Notes under the pieces: model-generated
The model's database searches: none
What the model saw: only the letters and a program-made list of their open reading frames with translations
What the model was told of the DNA's origin: nothing
Assembly (NCBI RefSeq): GCF_013390595.1
Contig: NZ_JACAWV010000002.1
Location: 248,001-312,000, forward strand
Origin: Rhizobium sp. RM
GTDB taxonomy: Bacteria; Pseudomonadota; Alphaproteobacteria; Rhizobiales; Rhizobiaceae
Length of the DNA stretch: 64,000 bases
Reading direction: 5' to 3'
Shown here: positions 57,509-64,000 of the stretch, piece by piece
How positions within the stretch are numbered: the stretch's first letter is position 1
How the letters are laid out: the number at the start of each line of letters is the position of its first letter
Translations under genes and position numbers: made by a program

Positions 57509-57855
57509 TCGCTGTCATCTTCGAAGTCTGGCCGGCGGAAGGCGAGCGGCAGCATTATCTGGATATCGCATCCGCGCTGCGCGCCGATCTTGAGGTGATC
57601 GACGGTTTCATCTCCGTCGAACGGTTCCAGAGCATCGTTAATCCCGACAAGATGCTGTCTCTGTCCTTCTTCCGCGACGAGGCGGCAGTGAAGGCATGGC
57701 GCAACCGCAGCGGCCACAGGGCCGCTCAGTCCGCGGGGCGTTCAGGTGTCTTTGCCAATTACCGGCTGCGGGTCGCCAGCGTCATGCGCGATTACGGTTT
57801 GAACGAAAGAGACCATGCACCGTCCGACAGCCGTGCGATGCACAAGAACAACTGA
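57505..57855 (+). CDS. Antibiotic biosynthesis monooxygenase (ABM) domain protein
   Basis: 116 residues, ABM-type ferredoxin-like fold: AVIFEVWPAEGERQHYLDIASAL, DGFISVERFQSI and LSLSFFRDEAAVKAWR. Translationally coupled to NIPSNAP. May act on a reactive small aromatic or quinone; this is inference from the family. Confidence 0.85.
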   Translation: MIAVIFEVWPAEGERQHYLDIASALRADLEVIDGFISVERFQSIVNPDKMLSLSFFRDEAAVKAWRNRSGHRAAQSAGRSGVFANYRLRVASVMRDYGLNERDHAPSDSRAMHKNN

Positions 57856-57905
57856 CGGCCAGACCGGCACCGTTCGCCTGAACCACACATCTCTGCACAA
57901 AAGAA

Positions 57906-57937
57906 AACGCCCGCAATGTTCGTTGCGGGCGTTTTTC
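57906..57937. terminator. Bidirectional terminator between ABM gene and rne
   Basis: AACGCCCGCAA (57906-57916), loop TGTTCG, TTGCGGGCGTT (57923-57933), then TTT on the plus strand; on the minus strand AAAA before the stem gives TTTTC. Serves convergent ABM and rne. Confidence 0.92.
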
Positions 57938-57956
57938 AGTGTCTATTCGCTTGGTC

Positions 57957-60854
57957 TCAGAAGAAACCGCGGCGCTGCCACCAGCCGCCCTTGCGCGGCT
58001 TCGGCTCATCGCCGTCATTGCCGGAAGAGGTCACGACTGGCTCGGACGTGGAGACGTTCTCACCACGGTTGGCACGGGCAGTCTTGCCTTCGGCTTCGGC
58101 TTCCGTTTCCGGTGCAACCGTTTCAGCGCCAAGGTCTGCCGAGGCTTCGCCGGCTTCCTCGATTGCCACTTCGGCAACGGTCTGCTCGACGATCACAGGC
58201 TCGACCGTTTCGACCTCAACAGCCTTCGGTTCGTCCTCGACCTTCGCCTTGGCCTTGCGGGTACGGCGTGGCTTCTTCGGCGCTTCTTCGGCTACCGGTT
58301 CTGCAACGGCTTCGACAACCTCGACAACCTCGACAACTGCGACGTCTTCGGCAGCGGCAACCGGAGCTTCCGCCTCGTCGCTTTCTGCTTCGCCGTCGGC
58401 CTGCTGTTCGCCATCGGCATCAAGAGCTTCGTCTTCCGCACGGTTGCGACGGCCGCCACGCTTGCCGCGACGACGACGCTTGCGCTTGCCGTCTTCATCG
58501 GAAGCAGCGGCATCGCCTTCTGCAACGGCATCCTCATCGGCGTCCACGCTATTGTCTTCGTCGGCATCGGACTCATCGCCAGCACCGTCTTCGGAGCCTT
58601 CGGCCTGATTGTCACCGCCCTGGCCGTTCTGGCCGCCCTTGCCGCGACGACGACGACGACGCTTGCGCTTGCGCTTGCCATCTTCGCCATTTTCGCCCTG
58701 CGGCTGGCGGGCTTCAGCGCCCTGAGCCTTGACGATTTCTTCTTCGTCCTCGTCCTCTTCGATCTCGATGACGATATCGTCTTCTTCTTCGGCGAAGTCG
58801 GGCAGGGCCTGCAGCAGGCTTTCGATCTTCACCGGATTTTCGACGGCTTCGCCACGGTCGATTGCGAAGTGCTGTGCACCAACGCTGGCATCGGCTGCGA
58901 TGATGATCGAGACGCCGAAGCGGCCTTCATAATCGACAATCGTGCCACGCTTGTGGTTGAGCAGGTAGAGCGCTGTCTCAGGCGTGGTGCGAACGGTGAT
59001 GTTGTGCGTCGTGTTGCGCAGCAGATATTCCTCGACGCCACGCAGTACGTGCAGCGCGATGGACGATTCCGAGCGAACGTGGCCCGTGCCGCCGCAATGC
59101 GAGCAGACCTGGGTGGTCGATTCCAGAACCGATGCGCGAATACGCTGGCGCGACATTTCCAGAAGGCCGAAATGCGAGATGCGGCCGACCTGGATGCGGG
59201 CGCGGTCGTTCTTCAGGCAATCCTTGAGCTTCTTTTCGACAGAGCGGTTGTTGCGCTTTTCTTCCATGTCGATGAAGTCGATGACGACAAGACCGGCAAG
59301 GTCGCGCAGGCGAAGCTGGCGGGCAACTTCTTCAGCGGCTTCAAGGTTGGTCGTCAGCGCGGTTTCTTCAATCGAATGTTCGCGGGTCGAACGGCCGGAG
59401 TTCACGTCGATCGAAACCAGAGCTTCCGTCTGGTTGATGATGAGATAACCGCCCGACTTCAGCGTGACCTGCGGCTGCAGCATGCGGTCGAGCTGGGCTT
59501 CGATGCCCGAGCGCGAGAAGATCGGGTGAATGTCGCGGTAAGGCTGAACCACCTTGGCGTGGCTCGGCATCAGCATCTTCATGAAGTCTTTCGCTTCACG
59601 ATAGCCGTCTTCACCCGAAACGATGATCTCGCCGATATCCTTGTTGTAGAGATCGCGGATCGAGCGCTTGATGAGCGAACCTTCCTCGTAAACGAGGCAG
59701 GGGGCCGTGGAGTTCAGCGTCAGCGTGCGGACGTTTTCCCACAGGCGCATCAGATATTCGAAGTCGCGCTTGATCTCGACGCGGGTACGGTTGGCACCAG
59801 CGGTACGCAGGATCACGCCCATGCCCTGCGGCACCTCAAGATCGCGTGCGATTTCCTTCAGGCGCTTGCGGTCGGCCGGCTGGGTGATCTTGCGGGAAAT
59901 ACCGCCGCCCCGTGCCGTGTTCGGCATCAGAACGGAATAACGTCCTGCCAGCGACAGGTAGGTGGTCAGTGCCGCGCCCTTGTTGCCGCGTTCTTCCTTG
60001 GCAACCTGCACCAGAAGAATCTGGCGACGCTTGATGACTTCCTGAATGCGGTACTGCTTGCGCGGCTTGCGCGAAACGCGATCCGGAACTTCTTCCATGG
60101 CGTCTTCGGCGCCAACGGATTCGATCACTTCCTTTTCGTGGTGATCGTCGTCGTCATCGTCGTCGTCGTTGTTATCGCGACGAAGACCTTCGACTTCTTC
60201 GGAAATCGTGTCGGCATCCACCATGGCGGCCATTTCGCCACCGGTGCTGCCATCATCTTCGGAAGAGCCCTCTACGGCTTCAGCCGCTGCTTCGTCTTCC
60301 GCGACCTTCTTCTTGGCGCGGGGACGGCGGGTGCGCTTCTTCGGCTTTTCTTCTTCGACAACGGCGTCTTCTGCGACCGCTTCAACAGCGACGGCTTCCG
60401 CCTCCGTTTCGGTGACTTCGGCAACCGGTTCTTCGCTTGAAACGGCAACCGCTGTTTCTTCGCTCGCCACAATGCCGACATCCGGCTGGTCTACCTGCGA
60501 CAGATCGATGGCAGGTGCGCCCGGTTCCGGTGCGTCAGCCGATTCGAAATCGTCGCTGCGGCGATGATCTTCGGCTTCGGCCTTCAGCAGTGCCTGACGG
60601 TCGGCAAGCGGGATCTGGTAATAGTCAGGGTGAATTTCCGCAAAAGCGAGAAAGCCATGACGGTTCCCGCCGTAGTCGACGAAGGCCGCCTGAAGCGAAG
60701 GTTCAACGCGGGTTACCTTGGCAAGGTAAATGTTGCCGCGAATCTGCTTCTTGTGTTCCGATTCGAAATCGAATTCCTCAATCCGGTTTCCACGGACGAC
60801 TACAACGCGCGTCTCCTCTTCATGGGAGGCGTCGATAAGCATTTTGTCTGCCAT
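57957..60854 (-). CDS. rne: Ribonuclease E
   Basis: Endonuclease core of the degradosome, 965 residues. S1 domain starts near residue 35 (GNIYLAKVTRVEPSLQAAFVD) and is split by a long acidic insertion (about 95-255, with a run of eight Asp) as in other alphaproteobacteria. Catalytic region near residue 478 with SIDVNSGRST; Zn-link cysteines CSHC near 583. From about 700 the tail is Ala/Glu/Arg-rich and disordered. It ends GGWWQRRGFF; a GWW tail binds PNPase in Caulobacter. Start ATG 60854; long leader upstream. Confidence 0.96.
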   Translation of the reverse strand: MADKMLIDASHEEETRVVVVRGNRIEEFDFESEHKKQIRGNIYLAKVTRVEPSLQAAFVDYGGNRHGFLAFAEIHPDYYQIPLADRQALLKAEAEDHRRSDDFESADAPEPGAPAIDLSQVDQPDVGIVASEETAVAVSSEEPVAEVTETEAEAVAVEAVAEDAVVEEEKPKKRTRRPRAKKKVAEDEAAAEAVEGSSEDDGSTGGEMAAMVDADTISEEVEGLRRDNNDDDDDDDDHHEKEVIESVGAEDAMEEVPDRVSRKPRKQYRIQEVIKRRQILLVQVAKEERGNKGAALTTYLSLAGRYSVLMPNTARGGGISRKITQPADRKRLKEIARDLEVPQGMGVILRTAGANRTRVEIKRDFEYLMRLWENVRTLTLNSTAPCLVYEEGSLIKRSIRDLYNKDIGEIIVSGEDGYREAKDFMKMLMPSHAKVVQPYRDIHPIFSRSGIEAQLDRMLQPQVTLKSGGYLIINQTEALVSIDVNSGRSTREHSIEETALTTNLEAAEEVARQLRLRDLAGLVVIDFIDMEEKRNNRSVEKKLKDCLKNDRARIQVGRISHFGLLEMSRQRIRASVLESTTQVCSHCGGTGHVRSESSIALHVLRGVEEYLLRNTTHNITVRTTPETALYLLNHKRGTIVDYEGRFGVSIIIAADASVGAQHFAIDRGEAVENPVKIESLLQALPDFAEEEDDIVIEIEEDEDEEEIVKAQGAEARQPQGENGEDGKRKRKRRRRRRGKGGQNGQGGDNQAEGSEDGAGDESDADEDNSVDADEDAVAEGDAAASDEDGKRKRRRRGKRGGRRNRAEDEALDADGEQQADGEAESDEAEAPVAAAEDVAVVEVVEVVEAVAEPVAEEAPKKPRRTRKAKAKVEDEPKAVEVETVEPVIVEQTVAEVAIEEAGEASADLGAETVAPETEAEAEGKTARANRGENVSTSEPVVTSSGNDGDEPKPRKGGWWQRRGFF

Positions 60855-61500
60855 GTAAGCTGTGCTCCTCGGCGCAGCCTTGTATTATACGAGAACAGGC
60901 CCGCCGGGAGGACGGGCCTTTCATATGAGTGCAAGGATGTGCCGGAAATGAAGTCTCCAGCCTGACCTCCGTAAACTGGCAGCATCCGGACCGACGGCGA
61001 GGCGCTGGGCCTGCTCCTGGTATCCGGTTCATATGAAAACTGCTGCGACATCTTGGGCCAGGCGGAACGACAATAATATATAGACCCCTTGGGGTCCGAT
61101 GAATTTGCTCTCCTCAGAGCGGCGGTGGCAACGCCACCGGGTACGTTTCCGGACAGTTCCGGAATTGATCCAGTTTCAGGATAAATGTAACAACGGCAGA
61201 TGATTACCCGCTTTTGCGGCGCCAGCTTCTAAGTCGATTGGCAGCCGGCGGGCGTCTATCCCGTCAACACTTTTAACCCTCTCTCGTGTTGTATGTTTTC
61301 TCTGTCATAATAGCAATAGGCTGGCTAAATATGCCATATTGTTGGTGGAATTGGCGGGTTAAGAATTGGTTCATCAACGCCTGCGATTTTGGTGCCAAAT
61401 GGCGCAAAGGCATATGCGTCGGGGCTGAAATAGCCACAAACCGGCGTCAACGCGGCGTTGTTCGTGCAAATGACTGAAATACGGATTTTTTTAGAAGACC
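60855..61500 (-). promoter_or_regulatory. rne leader and divergent promoter region with hairpin series
   Basis: 646 bases between rne and the amidase gene. Hairpins: AGGCCCG/CGGGCCT (60897-60919), near-palindrome GACCCCTTGGGGTC (61083-61096), GCTCT-CCTC-AGAGC (61107-61120), CGGTGGC-AAC-GCCACCG (61123-61139). A perfect TATAAT on the minus strand at 60881-60886 lies 27 bases from rne, but no -35 fits. E. coli rne has a long, structured 5' leader for autoregulation; this one is comparable in place. A 63-codon frame at 61286-61477 is rejected. Confidence 0.5.
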
Positions 61501-62760
61501 ATGATTTTCTATCGAGGATCAGCCTTTTCGGGTGAGACAAGAGCGTTTGGCGCGCGAATCGCACGTCTGGCGTGCGTCGTCGCGTTGTCTTTCGTCGTAT
61601 CGATTCCAGGGCTCCGCGCTGCATCGGCCAATGGACCGCTGGTCGCGCATCAGGCCCGCATCATCGGAGACGAGGCGCGCACGCGTATTGTTCTCGATTT
61701 CGCCGAAGAGCCGGAGTTCGATATTCACTATCTCGACTCGCCGACGCGTATCGTCGTCGATTTCCCCGCCGTGAACTTTGCCTTCCCGGCATCCGATCTT
61801 GCCGCGACCGGGCTGTTTTCGGATATCCGCTTCGGCAGCATGGGCGAGGGCAACGCCCGTATCGTCCTGACGGCGAAGAAACCGGTCAAGGTGGCCGTGG
61901 CCGAGGCAAAGCCCGGCGAAGATGGAAACTCCTATCGTTTCGTTCTGGATACTGAGATCACGACCAAGGCGAAATTCGCCGAACTGCTGAAGACGCAGCA
62001 ATGGCAGACGCCTGCGCCGGTTTCCACGGCCTCCATTACCCCCGATGACAAGACATCGCGCACCAATGACTTCGTGATTGCCGTCGATGCCGGTCATGGC
62101 GGTATCGATGCCGGCGCATCCGGCAGCACAACCGGAACGGAAGAAAAGATCATCACGCTGGCTTTCGCCCGCGAGCTGGCAGAGCGCCTGAACCGCGAAC
62201 CCGGTGTGAAGGCGTTCCTCACCCGTGATTCCGATACGTTTCTGGCGCTTTCCGAACGCGTGACGCTGGCCCGGCAGAACAATGCCAATCTCTTCATTTC
62301 GGTTCATGCCGACACGCTGAAGCAGAAGGGTATTCGCGGCGCCACCGTCTATACCTTGTCCGACCGCGCCTCCGACCGCATGGCGCAGGAACTGGCGGAA
62401 CGCGAAAACAAGTCCGATCAGATCGCCGGTGTGGCCGCCTCGAGCGAGCCGCCCGAGGTTGCGGATATCCTTCTCGATTTCACCCGTCGCGAAACCCAGG
62501 CGTTTTCGGTGACGCTGGCGGAAAATATCGTTTCCTCCTTCGAGGGGCAGGTGGGTCTCATCAACAACCCGCATCGTTACGCCGGTTTCATGGTCCTGCG
62601 TGCCCATGACGTGCCGTCGGTTCTGCTGGAACTCGGATTTCTGTCCAATCCCGAGGACGAGAAGCTGCTGCTCGACACCGAATGGCGCAAGAAGGTTGCC
62701 GATACGCTGGCAAAAGCCGTCGGTCGTTATCGTGAAAAGGCGATGGCAAACGGCGGCTGA
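61501..62760 (+). CDS. amiC: N-acetylmuramoyl-L-alanine amidase (AmiC type)
   Basis: Periplasmic enzyme that cuts the peptide stem from glycan and helps daughter cell separation. 419 residues: signal peptide about 1-43, AMIN domain about 50-140 (localisation), Amidase_3 domain about 180-412. Zinc residues in VDAGHGGIDAG, GTEEK and FISVHAD; catalytic Glu in LLELGFLSN. Weak AGAAGA site before ATG. Divergent from rne and followed by PBP1A, the usual Rhizobiales order. Confidence 0.93.
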   Translation: MIFYRGSAFSGETRAFGARIARLACVVALSFVVSIPGLRAASANGPLVAHQARIIGDEARTRIVLDFAEEPEFDIHYLDSPTRIVVDFPAVNFAFPASDLAATGLFSDIRFGSMGEGNARIVLTAKKPVKVAVAEAKPGEDGNSYRFVLDTEITTKAKFAELLKTQQWQTPAPVSTASITPDDKTSRTNDFVIAVDAGHGGIDAGASGSTTGTEEKIITLAFARELAERLNREPGVKAFLTRDSDTFLALSERVTLARQNNANLFISVHADTLKQKGIRGATVYTLSDRASDRMAQELAERENKSDQIAGVAASSEPPEVADILLDFTRRETQAFSVTLAENIVSSFEGQVGLINNPHRYAGFMVLRAHDVPSVLLELGFLSNPEDEKLLLDTEWRKKVADTLAKAVGRYREKAMANGG

Positions 62761-63063
62761 CGAAATTTTGCGAGTGCCTGCAATCCGTTGTATCATCGCC
62801 ATAGTGCAACAAAACCATGGGTTCTACACAGGGTAAAACAGGCGGGAGCCCTATTTTACTCACAATCGACGCGTTACTCGGAGGTCGGATTCGGCGATGG
62901 TCGGGACGCGGCCTTTGTCGATCGTGTGGTAACATATCGGCGAATGCAGCGCATTCGGCTTGTCATTGAAGGTATGGTGTGCAAAACGGCACCCGATATG
63001 CAAGGATACGTCCCGATATCGATGGGCGTTGATGGTTACGATTCGAATTATCGGTAGCTTGGT
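62761..63063 (+). other. Gap between amiC and PBP1A gene
   Basis: 303 bases, no gene supported, no clear terminator or promoter recognised. A GAATGC/GCATTC pair flanks 62943-62955 loosely. Confidence 0.3.
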
Positions 63064-64000
63064 ATGATCAGACTTATTGGATATTTCTTCGGCTTGGCCT
63101 GCGTGCTGTTTCTGTGCGCCGCCGCCGCCGGTGCAATTTATTTGCGCGGCGTGTCGCAAGACCTGCCGGACTATGCCGTACTGAGCACCTACGAGCCGCC
63201 GGTAACGACCCGCGTGCACGCCGGTAACGGTGCGCTGATGGCGGAATATGCGCATGAAAAGCGTCTCTTCCTACCGATCCAGGCGATCCCGGATCGTGTG
63301 AAGGCGGCGTTCCTCTCCGCCGAAGACAAGAATTTCTACAACCATCCCGGCATCGACGTCTGGGGTCTTGGCCGCGCGATCCTCGTCAACGTCCAGAACC
63401 TCGGTTCCGGCCGTCGCCCAGTCGGCGCATCGACGATCACCCAGCAGGTCGCCAAGAACTTCCTTCTCACCAACGACCAGACCTTCGACCGCAAGATCAA
63501 GGAAGCGATCCTGTCCTTCCGCATCGAGCAGACCTACTCGAAGGACAAGATTCTCGAGCTTTATCTCAACGAGATTTTCTTCGGTCTGAATTCCTACGGT
63601 ATCGCCGGCGCGGCACTGACCTACTTCAACAAGTCGGTTACCGAACTGACGATTGCCGAAACGGCCTATCTCGCTTCTCTGCCGAAGGGCCCTGCCAACT
63701 ATCATCCCTTCCGTCGTGAAAAGGCTGCCCTTGAGCGCCGCGACTGGGTGATCGACCGCATGGCCGAAAACGGCTACATCACCGTTGCCGACGCCACCGA
63801 TGCCAAGAAGCAGCCGCTCGGTGTCAACGTGCGTCGCGGTGGCGCCCATATCTTCGCCTCCGACTATTTTGCCGAGGAAGTCCGTCGTCAGATCGTTGAA
63901 AAATACGGCGAAAAGGCTCTCCTCGAAGGCGGCCTTTCGGTTCGCACCTCTTTCGATCCACAGGTTCAGCTTGAAGCCCGCAAGGCGCTTCAGGATGGCC
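63064..64000 (+). CDS. mrcA: Penicillin-binding protein 1A (partial, 3' end outside window)
   Basis: Bifunctional transglycosylase-transpeptidase. 312 residues are visible, open to the window end. N-terminal membrane anchor about 4-27, then glycosyltransferase domain: catalytic E87 in SAEDKNFYNHPGID, GASTITQQVAKNFLL (121-135), and KIKEAILSFRIEQTYSKDKI with LYLNEIFFG. The transpeptidase domain is beyond the window. In Agrobacterium PBP1A is the main enzyme of polar growth. Confidence 0.95.
   Translation, partial: MIRLIGYFFGLACVLFLCAAAAGAIYLRGVSQDLPDYAVLSTYEPPVTTRVHAGNGALMAEYAHEKRLFLPIQAIPDRVKAAFLSAEDKNFYNHPGIDVWGLGRAILVNVQNLGSGRRPVGASTITQQVAKNFLLTNDQTFDRKIKEAILSFRIEQTYSKDKILELYLNEIFFGLNSYGIAGAALTYFNKSVTELTIAETAYLASLPKGPANYHPFRREKAALERRDWVIDRMAENGYITVADATDAKKQPLGVNVRRGGAHIFASDYFAEEVRRQIVEKYGEKALLEGGLSVRTSFDPQVQLEARKALQDG

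Noticed and set aside
57939-60440. 833-codon plus-strand frame opposite rne
   Set aside because: Antisense of the RNase E gene; hydrophobic stretches come from the reverse complement of Glu/Ala/Lys codons.
61286-61477. 63-codon frame in the rne-amiC gap
   Set aside because: GTG start without a ribosome binding site, Trp-rich sequence with no family; lies in a leader/promoter region.

Overview
The window is chromosomal DNA of an alphaproteobacterium of the order Rhizobiales (Hyphomicrobiales), most likely Rhizobiaceae and close to Agrobacterium. Grounds: a nuoHIJKLMN run plus a separate NDUFA12 accessory subunit, a divK-pleD pair, RNase J and RNase E in one genome, pyrB followed by a non-catalytic dihydroorotase (pyrX), GatCAB amidotransferase, DNA polymerase IV with an N-terminal Cys4 extension, and many L,D-transpeptidase and PBP1A type wall genes. 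The genus is inferred from protein resemblance and gene order; no search was run. There is no rRNA, tRNA, CRISPR array, insertion sequence or prophage that I can support. The region is mostly core genome.

Layout. 1-7489: 3' part of the respiratory complex I operon (nuoH partial to nuoN), running without a clear break into birA (biotin ligase), rnj (RNase J) and a small DUF1467 membrane protein, closed by a strong terminator at 10751-10780. 11188-14539: proS, lolC/E, lolD (prolyl-tRNA synthetase and lipoprotein release transporter), closed by a terminator at 14618-14651. 14740-18503: a LexA/SOS box and strong ribosome binding site in front of a 28-residue single-helix peptide, then dnaE. 18514-21576 (minus): an L,D-transpeptidase, dinB and a DUF3572 protein. 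21708-23467: divK-pleD cell-cycle and c-di-GMP signalling. A 700-base gap without genes follows.

24169-36181 (minus): a long same-strand block: pyrB-pyrX, plsY, dprA, topA-rnr (overlapping), DUF983, NUDIX, MFS, rpmG. 36478-42820: accessory-like genes (LysE exporter, AidB-like acyl-CoA dehydrogenase, acetyltransferase, ornithine-cyclodeaminase family enzyme facing a TetR regulator, two small membrane proteins, ruvX, a PhnA-like protein). 43005-49103: UPF0173 hydrolase, gatCA, a YjhX/TopAI-type toxin-like protein facing an acetyltransferase, a secreted protein, gatB. 49177-55067: two acetyltransferases, NDUFA12, DUF2155, then minus-strand aat, accC-accB, aroQ and a DsbA-family protein. 55241-57855: an aminotransferase and an ArsR regulator facing a NIPSNAP/monooxygenase pair. 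57957-64000: rne with a long structured leader, divergent from an N-acetylmuramoyl-L-alanine amidase and the start of PBP1A.

Links between genes: BirA biotinylates AccB encoded 45 kb away; NDUFA12 joins the complex I encoded at the start; RNase J, R and E are all here; TopA is the E. coli target of TopAI, whose homologue lies 14 kb away. The most interesting item is the SOS-boxed 28-residue membrane peptide just upstream of dnaE (14797-14883), which has the architecture of the Caulobacter division inhibitor SidA. Secondary items are the TopAI-like locus, the ArsR/NIPSNAP/monooxygenase locus, the GWW tail and leader of rne, and several palindromic intergenic elements.
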